DNA of 49,866 nt from Acholeplasmatales bacterium (GTDB taxonomy: Bacteria; Bacillota_I; Bacilli_A; Acholeplasmatales; Anaeroplasmataceae). Positions 19,743 through 28,712 of this stretch are shown one piece after another. The notes under the pieces are model-generated. The model made no database searches. It had not been told where the DNA came from and saw only the letters and a list, made by a program, of their open reading frames with translations. Made by a program: the position numbers and the translations under genes. Where the stretch lies: positions 1 through 49,866 of the forward strand of contig JAEEHU010000021.1 in NCBI GenBank assembly GCA_016280975.1, written 5' to 3'. Positions within the stretch are counted from its first letter, which is position 1. Each line of letters begins with the position of its first letter.

Positions 19743-20882
19743 TTATAAATCCTTATGATAATTGTAATTATAATCTAGGAGATCGAATCCTAATTTATAG
19801 TAAATCTCCTTTGGTGTATCTAAATTATCCGCAGTTAAATATAAATCATATATACCAATACTCTTTAAATACTTAACTACATATGAAAATAAAGATATTC
19901 CATAACCTTTTTTCTGATATTCATCAAGTACAACAAAGCCTTCAATCTTAGCACATTCCTTATATTTAAAGGCATGAACTGTACCAACTGGAATATCATT
20001 ATTATAAATAACAAAGCCTATTAGATCATCATTCTTAATAAGCTCATCAGTTAATCTTAATGCGTTTGATTTAGCATAACTTTCTCCATAGATAACTGAT
20101 GTTTTATATTCAACCTGATAATAATCATTCTTATTATCTATTTCTAATACTTTAACCTCACCTAGTCTATAATCCTCTTTTATTAATGAAATAGGTGAAT
20201 ACATCCTGATTTCCTCATCCTCTTCAAACTCAGGTAGATTAAGTTTTGATTTAGAATCTATTTCTAAGAATTCCTTATCATTATCCTTTTCTATTTTAAA
20301 AAGTAGCTTATCAAGCTTACTTTCATCCTTAATGAAATAGAAATTATGACAATATTTATCCTTTTGGATATCATCAGAATACTTTATATAATTCTTCTCA
20401 TCTTTAATCTTACAGAAGCATTTTAAATATTCACGTTCTATTTCATCCTTATCGATAAATACCTTTTGAAGTACTAATGCATTTTCTCCATTTTTATAAT
20501 AATTTTTTCTTACTGATATTTTCTTAAGACCAAATCTCTTATAAAAATTAATCGCATTTAAATTAGATTCTCTTACCTCTAATATTACTGATTTAGCACC
20601 CTTAGAATATAATTCCTTTAAAACTTGAGAGAATAATTTTGTACCAATATGCTTATTTTGATATTCCTTTTTTACACAGAAATTTAATATTTCTATTATT
20701 TCTCCATCAAACATTGATGAAATATAACCAAGTATTTTATTATCCTCTTCATAAACATAATAATAAGCAAGCTCAGATGTTAGTGCTAGCTCAAATATCT
20801 TTCTATCTAAGGAAGTATCTAATACCTCACGCTCTAAAGCTATTATTTCATCAATATCAGAAGCCTGATGTCTTCTAATCAT
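19743..20882 (-). CDS. Two-domain GNAT acetyltransferase: RimI-like N-terminus plus second GNAT at C-terminus
   Basis: N-terminus VKKEYQNKHIGTKLFSQVL...EVRESNLNAINFYKRFGLKKI; C-terminus VLDEYQKKGYGISLFSYVVKYL...YYKLGFDLLDY. Confidence 0.85.
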   Translation of the reverse strand: MIRRHQASDIDEIIALEREVLDTSLDRKIFELALTSELAYYYVYEEDNKILGYISSMFDGEIIEILNFCVKKEYQNKHIGTKLFSQVLKELYSKGAKSVILEVRESNLNAINFYKRFGLKKISVRKNYYKNGENALVLQKVFIDKDEIEREYLKCFCKIKDEKNYIKYSDDIQKDKYCHNFYFIKDESKLDKLLFKIEKDNDKEFLEIDSKSKLNLPEFEEDEEIRMYSPISLIKEDYRLGEVKVLEIDNKNDYYQVEYKTSVIYGESYAKSNALRLTDELIKNDDLIGFVIYNNDIPVGTVHAFKYKECAKIEGFVVLDEYQKKGYGISLFSYVVKYLKSIGIYDLYLTADNLDTPKEIYYKLGFDLLDYNYNYHKDL

Positions 20883-21453
20883 GATGATTTCTCTCCGCTT
20901 CTGTTTCTCTTAAATAATTAGGAGTAAGTAAATCCTTATTCTCAACTAATTCCTTATTCTTAAGTACATATAGTGGATCAACCTTATAGCTTGCATCATT
21001 AACTACTACATCATACTTAGATTCTAATAATTCGCTATTTGGATATAATGCTTCATTTTTGATATAAGTATTTGTATTCATATCAATAATCATTCCAAAT
21101 GAATTATTACGTCTAGCATCTATCATTGATAAAACTATACCTTTTGAGCCTGATGCCATAAGCTTTAATGTTGAAATAGTATAAAGTGGCTTATCCATAA
21201 ATGATGCGATCATTTTAGCAACACTTACAGCCATTCTAACTCCTGTATAAGAGCCAGGTCCATAGCCTACTACTACCTCATCTAAATTTTTAGCTTCAAT
21301 ATTATTTTTCTTTAAGCCCTTATCAATAATATCAACTATATTTTTAGCGTGATCATTTCTACCTTCAATATAAGATTCAAAAACTACATTCTCATCCTTT
21401 ACTATGGCAGTATATAAAATTTTTGTTGAAGAATCTAAAATTAATGAATACAT
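20875..21453 (-). CDS. tsaB: t6A biosynthesis protein TsaB
   Basis: LILDSSTKILYTAIV, VVGYGPGSYTGVRMAVSVAK; overlaps neighbours on both sides. Confidence 0.92.
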   Translation of the reverse strand: MYSLILDSSTKILYTAIVKDENVVFESYIEGRNDHAKNIVDIIDKGLKKNNIEAKNLDEVVVGYGPGSYTGVRMAVSVAKMIASFMDKPLYTISTLKLMASGSKGIVLSMIDARRNNSFGMIIDMNTNTYIKNEALYPNSELLESKYDVVVNDASYKVDPLYVLKNKELVENKDLLTPNYLRETEAERNHHD

Positions 21454-21896
21454 TATAATAAATCCTCTTTTTCTATATATTTTTTACCAATTCCTCTTAC
21501 TTCTATTCTTCTTTCATCATTATCTAACTTGAATAATTTGATTTCTAAATATTCAGAAGGAATTAATTCATCTACCTGATGAGGCCACTCAATAACTGTA
21601 ACACCATCAGCTTCTATATACTCTTCAAGATCAAAATCATTATTTAATCCATCTAGTCTATATAAATCTAAGTGATATAGATTAATATCACCAGAATATG
21701 TTTTAACGATTGTAAATGTAGGTGAATTTATTATTTTTTTTACGCCTAATGCTAGACCAATACCCTTAGTAATTGTAGTTTTACCTGCAGATAAGTCACC
21801 ATCAAGTAATACTACATCGCCTTCTTTTAAGACTTTACCTATTTTTTCACCTAATTTTATTGTTTCATCACTAGTTGATGTATTAAAACATTTCAT
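21453..21896 (-). CDS. tsaE: t6A biosynthesis ATPase TsaE
   Basis: LLDGDLSAGKTTITKGIGLALG, SPTFTIVKTY, LYHLDLYRL. Start moved to MKCFNTS. Confidence 0.93.
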   Translation of the reverse strand: MKCFNTSTSDETIKLGEKIGKVLKEGDVVLLDGDLSAGKTTITKGIGLALGVKKIINSPTFTIVKTYSGDINLYHLDLYRLDGLNNDFDLEEYIEADGVTVIEWPHQVDELIPSEYLEIKLFKLDNDERRIEVRGIGKKYIEKEDLL

Positions 21897-21993
21897 GATA
21901 ATCACCACCAAAAATTACAAAGATATTATACTCTTTTAATCAAAAAATATAAAGTTAAAATAATATATTTTAAAAAGTATACGGTTACATAGA

Positions 21994-22022
21994 AAAAAAG
22001 ACTATTTGAGAATAGTCTTTTC
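21994..22022 (-). terminator. Rho-independent terminator
   Basis: Minus strand AAAAGACTATTCTCAAATAGTCTTTTTTT. Confidence 0.8.
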
Positions 22023-22030
22023 ATTTTAAA

Positions 22031-23965
22031 TTAAACAGATACGATTTTATTATATTTAACTATGAATTCTACAAATGCATATTGATCTATTGGCTTTGAA
22101 TAGAAATATCCTTGAACATAATCAACCTTCATTGATTTAACCTGATTAATTTGAAGCTCTTCTTCAATTCCTTCAAATACTATCTTATGGCCTAAGCCCT
22201 TAATCATATCAATAGTTGAATTCATTACATATGATGCAATTCTATTTTCAAAATATGAATTAACCATATTCTTATCAAACTTAACAATTTCAACAGGCAT
22301 TTCAACGATATAGTTAAGATTAGAATTACCAGTACCGAAATCATCAAGTGAGAATGATACACCATAATCTCTTAATATTTTCATATTCTTTATAAGAATA
22401 TTTCTTGTTGATTGAGCAGTCTCAGTGATTTCTAAATTGATATATTTAGGATCAACATTATATCTTTCCATTATTTCAATGAATGATACTGCAAGATTCT
22501 CTTGCATGCACTGAACAGCTGATAAATTTACTTCAATATAATGTAAGCCTAAGGCTTCCATATTATTCTTACTAATAAATTCACATACATTTTCAAATAC
22601 TAATCTACCTAGTTCAATTATTCTTCCATCTTTTTCCATTTCTTCAATAAAATCAGATGGATAAATTAAATTGCCTTCATCATCCTTAAGTCTTACTAAA
22701 GCCTCCGCTGCAGTAAAAGATAAGTCTAAGTTAGAATAAATTGGTTGATAGAATACTTCAAAGCTACGCTTAGAAAATGCGACATCACATTTCTTATCCA
22801 TTTGGAACTTCTTATGAATTTCATAAGCAAGTGCCTTATTAACCTCAATAATCTTTTGATCATGAGATTTACTTCTTGTAAGTAAATAATTTATTGAGCT
22901 TAAAATATCTTTTCTATCATAAAATAAAGAAATATCTTCATAATGAATTATCTTAAATGGAATTTCAGATTTAATATTATTTCTTTTATAGATCTGTTCT
23001 TTTAATAAATCAGTTGCCTCTGATAATGCACGAGGGCTTAGAGAATCTCTTACAACAATGAAATTATTATCATCATTTCTAAATATTTTTTCTGCATTAA
23101 ATTCTCTTAATAAATCAGCTATAACCTTAGAAAATTGATTATCACCCATAATAGATGTTGCAATTTGATTATCATAATCAATTAAAACAAATCCTTTTTT
23201 TAGCTTCTTCTTATAGCAAATATCTAAATAATCCTCAAATGCTCTTTGAGTTAAAGCACCTGTTACTCTATCGATATTAAGTGATGGATTTTCAAGCATC
23301 ATATATATTACAAGTGAACCCATCGCTTCAGCAAATGATACTGATAAAATTGTTACACCAGAGCCTGCAAATACATAATTTACTAAGCCTTGAATTGAAG
23401 CACCTAATGTCCATACGCCTAAGAAAATACATACACCAATAAATCTCTTTTTGTACATCATTTTTCTTTTTACAATCGCAATTGCAAGTGTAATACCCAT
23501 TAGAATGAATGTTTCAATATAAGTAACAGTGACAGGAATACCACCGGTAAAGTCATTTAATCCATTAGGATCATAAGTTATTTCAAGTGTAGTTGTATAG
23601 GCAACTATAACACCTGCAATAAACATCACACCACCAAGTATTCTATAAAACCAAATCCACTTCCTCTTCATGTAAGTATCATTTAGTACATAGAATAGAC
23701 CTAGGTAGGCAACTAGCATACATGTAACAACATAAGTTCTACATAATGCATGAGTTAAAAATGAAAAGCTCATCCCATTTGATGCAACACCATCAATATT
23801 TAATGAGACAAGTGAAAAAATATCAATGACTGCGGAAGCAAAAATCGCTAATCCTTGATACAAAAATAGCTTATTTGATTTGACTGCAGCTTTTCTGTCA
23901 TAGAAGTAAAAAATAAAAATTACTATCATTACTACTACGCCAGCAACTTGTAGCAAAATGTTCAT
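22031..23965 (-). CDS. Multi-TM sensor with degenerate GGDEF and EAL domain
   Basis: About 7 N-terminal hydrophobic helices; GGDEF site replaced by RNDDNNF; EAL motifs AAEALVRL, LEITETA, DDFGTGNSNL, QGYFYSKPI. Confidence 0.88.
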   Translation of the reverse strand: MNILLQVAGVVVMIVIFIFYFYDRKAAVKSNKLFLYQGLAIFASAVIDIFSLVSLNIDGVASNGMSFSFLTHALCRTYVVTCMLVAYLGLFYVLNDTYMKRKWIWFYRILGGVMFIAGVIVAYTTTLEITYDPNGLNDFTGGIPVTVTYIETFILMGITLAIAIVKRKMMYKKRFIGVCIFLGVWTLGASIQGLVNYVFAGSGVTILSVSFAEAMGSLVIYMMLENPSLNIDRVTGALTQRAFEDYLDICYKKKLKKGFVLIDYDNQIATSIMGDNQFSKVIADLLREFNAEKIFRNDDNNFIVVRDSLSPRALSEATDLLKEQIYKRNNIKSEIPFKIIHYEDISLFYDRKDILSSINYLLTRSKSHDQKIIEVNKALAYEIHKKFQMDKKCDVAFSKRSFEVFYQPIYSNLDLSFTAAEALVRLKDDEGNLIYPSDFIEEMEKDGRIIELGRLVFENVCEFISKNNMEALGLHYIEVNLSAVQCMQENLAVSFIEIMERYNVDPKYINLEITETAQSTRNILIKNMKILRDYGVSFSLDDFGTGNSNLNYIVEMPVEIVKFDKNMVNSYFENRIASYVMNSTIDMIKGLGHKIVFEGIEEELQINQVKSMKVDYVQGYFYSKPIDQYAFVEFIVKYNKIVSV

Positions 23966-24050
23966 GTTAATTTCTCCTAATCAAATAATCCACAATTATA
24001 TTTTATCTTATTACATAAAATATATCAATAACGAAAATTTTCAGAAAATT

Positions 24051-24074
24051 AAAAACCCTAGCGAAACGCTAGGA
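24051..24074 (-). terminator. Rho-independent terminator
   Basis: Minus strand ATCCTAGCGTTTCGCTAGGGTTTTTAATTTT. Confidence 0.75.
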
Positions 24075-24080
24075 TTCTAA

Positions 24081-25190
24081 TTAATCTTCGAAATCAAAAT
24101 GATAGTTTAAATTGAATCTGTCTCTTAATTCAATGAATTCCTTTTGAACTGATTCATTGATTGGAACTCCACCATTTTTTAATCTATCTTGGTAAATTAA
24201 ATATTCCTTTTCACCAGCTGTATAGATCTTCTTTTCACCTGGTTGAAGCTTAGATGCTCTAACCTCTCTTAGGATATTACCTGTTATTTTTCTAGTTAAT
24301 TCTTCTCCTAAGAAATGGTTAGTATCAATTGCGATAAAGAAATGTCCTAAATGATATGGTCTCTTATTACCATTTTCATCCTTACCATCTAAGTCCTTTA
24401 AGAAAATACCATTTTGAAGGGCAGCAGATAGAATTTCAACAGCAAGTGCGTATCCATATCCCTTATAGCCACCAAGTGATTCACCAATACCACCAAGTGT
24501 AGTTAAGGCTGCGCTTCCTTCTCTTATTTTCTTTAAAGCAACCTTGGCATCACCTGTTACAGGATTACCATCACTATCAATGATTGTACCCTCATGAACA
24601 TCCTCACCAAGTCTTGCATAATATTCAATCTTACCATTTTGAGTAATTGATGTTGCACAGTCTAAAAGAAAGTCAAATTCCTCATCAGATGGAATACCTA
24701 TTGTAAGTGGATTTGTACCAAACATACCCTCAACACCAAATGTTGGGGCAACACTTGGACGAGCATTAGTACCAACAAGTCCAATACAGCCAGCCTTTGT
24801 TGCCATAGTTGCATAATAGCCTGCAATACCAAAGTGGCTTGAGTTTCTTACGGCAACCATACCCATACCATATTTCTTAGCCTTTTCTATTGCTAGATTC
24901 ATAGCCTTATAGCCAATAACATGACCCATACCATCATTACCATCAAATACAGCTGTAGTTTCAGTTTCTTTAACTACATCAATTTTTGTAACTGGATTTA
25001 GGATGCCTGCATCTATTCTATCTAAGTAAATTGGCTTAAATCTATTTACACCATGAGAATTAATTCCTCTTTTATCTGATTCTACAAGTACATCAGCGAT
25101 GATTTCTGCATCCTCACGCTTAATTCCATAATTTAGGAATACATCAATCATAAAATTCTTTACATAATCAAAATCTACACAATTTTTCAT
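24081..25190 (-). CDS. Ldh family (malate/L-lactate dehydrogenase type 2) oxidoreductase
   Basis: SDKRGINSHGVNRF, VRNSSHFGIAGYYA, GGYKGYGYALAVEILSAAL. Start moved to 25190 (GGAGG-N5-ATG). Confidence 0.88.
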   Translation of the reverse strand: MKNCVDFDYVKNFMIDVFLNYGIKREDAEIIADVLVESDKRGINSHGVNRFKPIYLDRIDAGILNPVTKIDVVKETETTAVFDGNDGMGHVIGYKAMNLAIEKAKKYGMGMVAVRNSSHFGIAGYYATMATKAGCIGLVGTNARPSVAPTFGVEGMFGTNPLTIGIPSDEEFDFLLDCATSITQNGKIEYYARLGEDVHEGTIIDSDGNPVTGDAKVALKKIREGSAALTTLGGIGESLGGYKGYGYALAVEILSAALQNGIFLKDLDGKDENGNKRPYHLGHFFIAIDTNHFLGEELTRKITGNILREVRASKLQPGEKKIYTAGEKEYLIYQDRLKNGGVPINESVQKEFIELRDRFNLNYHFDFED

Positions 25191-25251
25191 AAAAACCTCC
25201 ATTATTGTAGCTATTTATTATTTTAACATAAATATAGCTAATTTAGCCATA

Positions 25252-25279
25252 TAAAAAGGGAATTAATAAATAATTCCCT
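25252..25279 (-). terminator. Rho-independent terminator
   Basis: Minus strand TAGGGAATTATTTATTAATTCCCTTTTTAT. Confidence 0.7.
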
Positions 25280-25286
25280 AATTTAA

Positions 25287-25763
25287 CTAATCTTTTACCT
25301 GTATAACATTAGATTTTAGATAATTTAAGTTATTTATCGCATCATCCTTTGAATTGGTATTATAGGATGTTTTTACTATAATACCATTTTTGATGACGAT
25401 AGATGTTCTTAAAATGCCCATAACCTTTTTGCCATACATATTCTTTTCTCTTAAGACATCATATTTAGTTATGGCATCCTTATCAGGATCTGATACTAAT
25501 ATAAATGGTAATTCATACTTCTCTTTAAATTTCTTATGTGATTCTATAGTATCCTTTGATATACCTACTATTTCTGTATTTAGCTTTTTAAATTCAGGAT
25601 ATAATTCCTTATATCCTAAAGCATGACATGTACATCCTTTAGTATTATCCTTTGAATAGAAATACAAAATTACATTTCTATCATTAAAATCACTAAGCAT
25701 TATTTCAATTCCTCTATCAGAGGGAAGTAAAAAATCTAATATTTTATCATTTACACTAACCAT
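25287..25763 (-). CDS. Peroxiredoxin (BCP/AhpC-TSA type)
   Basis: VILYFYSKDNTKGCTCHALGYKELYPEFKKLNTEIVGISKD. Confidence 0.85.
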   Translation of the reverse strand: MVSVNDKILDFLLPSDRGIEIMLSDFNDRNVILYFYSKDNTKGCTCHALGYKELYPEFKKLNTEIVGISKDTIESHKKFKEKYELPFILVSDPDKDAITKYDVLREKNMYGKKVMGILRTSIVIKNGIIVKTSYNTNSKDDAINNLNYLKSNVIQVKD

Positions 25764-25767
25764 AAAT

Positions 25768-28608
25768 CTATGCCTTAAGTTTTCCTTCCTTAATTAATTT
25801 AATAACAACATCTGCCATATGTGGATCAAATTGTATCTCCTTACAGCGTTCAAATTCGGATATAATTTTTTCCTTTGGATAAGGATCCTTATATACCCTT
25901 CTTGTTGCCATCGCGTCAAAGCAGTCTGCACAACAAATAATTCTTGCGATATAAGGTATTTCTTCTCCTTTTAAGCCTTCAGGATATCCTCCACCACCAT
26001 ATCTTTCATGGTGGTATTTAGCACCTGCTTCTATATTTGGAATAGTTGAAATATCTTTTAGAATTGCTGCACCTTTTGTTGTATGGCTCTTCATTATTTC
26101 AAACTCTTCATCTGTAAGTCTTCCAGGCTTATTTAAAATAGCATCTGGAATACCTATTTTACCTATATCATGTAATAGCGCAATATAGTATAGGTTTTCA
26201 AGCTCATCGCCTTCCATACCAAGCGCTTCTGCTATAATTCTTGATGCATGACCAACTCTTATAGAGTGACCATTAGTGTAAGTATCCTTGGCATCGATTG
26301 TACGTGCAATAGCCTCAATTGACTCAATAGTTATTCCCTTTAGCTCGGCTTCTCTTTTCTTTGCTTTTTTATTTCTATTTGTTATAAATATGAAGTTTAA
26401 AGCACCTATTACAAGTAGTCCTAATACAGCAATTAATACCCAGAACCATACAGTTTCAAAATAAGCCTTATCCTTAGTAATAGTTAGGCTAATATCATTT
26501 TGACTTCTAGTTCCATCTGAATCAAGTGTATAAATACTTAATTCATATTTACCACCACGAAGGTTAGTATAATCAATTTTAAATGTTTCAGTTGATTGAA
26601 GAGCATTATATTCATTATCAACACCATTTAATTTATAGTAAACAGTATAATGCTGATCTAGTGTATTACTTAATACTGCAAAATAAATGGTAATTCTGTT
26701 TGCGTCACTCGATAAATTTATATTATTAATATCTACTTCCTTATCATCAATTGATACACCATCAATTGCTACCTTTCTTCTAATCTTTGCTTCCTTTTCC
26801 TTAGAAAAATCATGAACAAAGATTCCTCCTGCAGTCGTGAAATAATAACAATTAGTTGAGCTATCATAATAGCCTGATGAGTTTGCAACTAAGCTACTCT
26901 TAAGTCCATTATTTGAATCTAGAATTTCGAATAATAAATTATCACTAAATATATCATCACAAATATAGATATTTGTATCTGTACCAATTACATATTTATT
27001 ATCAATATAGGCAAGCTCAACAACTGAGCCTACAAAGTTAGCTTTTATTTCAGTTACCTTATCATCCTTATAATAGAATAATTTATTATTGTTATTGAAT
27101 AAAAGCGCACCATTTACATATAAGCACTTAAGTGGAGAGCTTAATTTATCATCAATTATAATTGGAGTATTAAATTCTAAATCTGTTATGGCAAATCCAG
27201 TTTCTTCTAATGCTAGATAAACTGTATCATTTCCATAATAAATATATAATACTCTTTTTGATAATTTCTTATTGTAATAATTTGTACCATCAAATCTACT
27301 TAATCCATAATTTGTACCAATTAACAAATAATTTCCTGCAACCCTAAGGCATCTAACCTGTCCTGCATTATTATAATTAGTTTCACCTGTCTCTGCTAAG
27401 GTTAATGAAGATATTTGATTAATTGTGCCAGTTACTGAATCATACTCAATTAAGTCATATAAATTAGAATCGTATGTTGCGATATAAAGCTTATTTTTAT
27501 ATACCTCTAAATCTCTAATTCTAACATCCTTAAGTAGATTAACTAGTTCATTTTCAATACTACCATTATTCTCATCAACTATATATAGACCTGTTGATGT
27601 TGCGATATAAGTTAAAGAATTATATTTTTCAATTGCATTAACACTTGTTGATTCTAAATTAAATTCAAAGAAATAATCAAATAATTCATTTGTTGTTATC
27701 TTTGATACACCAAATGAGCTTGAGGCAAGCCAAATATTATTTTCATAGTCTACTATTATTCTTTGAATAAATCCCTTAGCCTCTAGATTATCTACCTTTC
27801 TTACCTGATTATTTTCAGATATAAATAATCCAGTATCTGTTGCCATATAAATAATATTATCATGAATAATAATGTCATTTACACATTGGTTTCCACCAAT
27901 ATCTATTGTAGTAATTTCATTAGTGTTAACATTCTTTACTAAAACATTACCACTTTGCTCACCCATATATAAATGTTCATCACTATAATAAACACTTTTT
28001 ATAGGTGTAAACTTATAGTATTCAGAAACGTTAGAACTTAAGCTTCCATATACCTTATATGATGAATCGATATAAAAATACATCTTATCATCAAGTGGAG
28101 CTACCTTAACAATATTTCCCTTACCATTTGGATCAAGCTTAATTGTATTATTAGTAAATGAATATAAATATACACCTGTATCACTAGCTATAAAGGCAAC
28201 ATCTGAATATACCTTTATATCATGAATTGAAATCTTTTCATTTAATGTGTCAATTTCACTGACATTATCATATTCATCTTTAATAAATAAGCCATTTTGA
28301 GTTCCTATTATTACCTTATTTTGATAAGACGCAATTGATGTAATACCAGTTAAGTCATGGTCTTGATAAGTTGTATCAGTTTTAAAGCTTCTTGCATCAT
28401 ATCTAGTTAAGCCTGCATATTGACCAATCCAAATATAACCATCATCAGTTTGACATAAGGTATTTGCCTTACCTGTTAATAAACCATTATTAGCGTTATA
28501 ATTTGTCTCAGTCTTATCGCTTAAAAAAGACGACGCAAAAGCACTGTTAAAACATATTAAAATTGTGAATAAGCTTAAAAATATAGTAATTAATATCTTT
28601 TTTCTCAT
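25768..28608 (-). CDS. Extracellular beta-propeller (reg_prop/Y_Y_Y-like) sensor with TM and HD-GYP output
   Basis: Repeats GYIWIGQYAGLTRYD, NNIWLASSSFGVSKI; TM WFWVLIAVLGLLVIGALNFIFI; HD-GYP LLHDIGKIGIPDAILNKPGRL and HHERYGGGGYPEGL. Confidence 0.9.
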   Translation of the reverse strand: MRKKILITIFLSLFTILICFNSAFASSFLSDKTETNYNANNGLLTGKANTLCQTDDGYIWIGQYAGLTRYDARSFKTDTTYQDHDLTGITSIASYQNKVIIGTQNGLFIKDEYDNVSEIDTLNEKISIHDIKVYSDVAFIASDTGVYLYSFTNNTIKLDPNGKGNIVKVAPLDDKMYFYIDSSYKVYGSLSSNVSEYYKFTPIKSVYYSDEHLYMGEQSGNVLVKNVNTNEITTIDIGGNQCVNDIIIHDNIIYMATDTGLFISENNQVRKVDNLEAKGFIQRIIVDYENNIWLASSSFGVSKITTNELFDYFFEFNLESTSVNAIEKYNSLTYIATSTGLYIVDENNGSIENELVNLLKDVRIRDLEVYKNKLYIATYDSNLYDLIEYDSVTGTINQISSLTLAETGETNYNNAGQVRCLRVAGNYLLIGTNYGLSRFDGTNYYNKKLSKRVLYIYYGNDTVYLALEETGFAITDLEFNTPIIIDDKLSSPLKCLYVNGALLFNNNNKLFYYKDDKVTEIKANFVGSVVELAYIDNKYVIGTDTNIYICDDIFSDNLLFEILDSNNGLKSSLVANSSGYYDSSTNCYYFTTAGGIFVHDFSKEKEAKIRRKVAIDGVSIDDKEVDINNINLSSDANRITIYFAVLSNTLDQHYTVYYKLNGVDNEYNALQSTETFKIDYTNLRGGKYELSIYTLDSDGTRSQNDISLTITKDKAYFETVWFWVLIAVLGLLVIGALNFIFITNRNKKAKKREAELKGITIESIEAIARTIDAKDTYTNGHSIRVGHASRIIAEALGMEGDELENLYYIALLHDIGKIGIPDAILNKPGRLTDEEFEIMKSHTTKGAAILKDISTIPNIEAGAKYHHERYGGGGYPEGLKGEEIPYIARIICCADCFDAMATRRVYKDPYPKEKIISEFERCKEIQFDPHMADVVIKLIKEGKLKA

Positions 28609-28675
28609 AATTATCACAACCATTCTTATGGTTTATTATAACATATTTATAAATATAGAATAACTATTTTGCGTA

Positions 28676-28706
28676 AAAAAAGAGGAAATATTACATTTCC
28701 CCTTGT
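28676..28706 (-). terminator. Rho-independent terminator after the BspA-like gene
   Basis: Minus strand AAGGGGAAATGTAATATTTCCTCTTTTTTT. Confidence 0.7.
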
Positions 28707-28712
28707 TTTTAT

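Noticed and set aside
20639-20878. Plus-strand ORF of 79 aa
   Set aside because: Antisense to the tandem GNAT gene, no recognisable domain.
25390-25626. Plus-strand ORF of 78 aa
   Set aside because: Antisense shadow of the peroxiredoxin.
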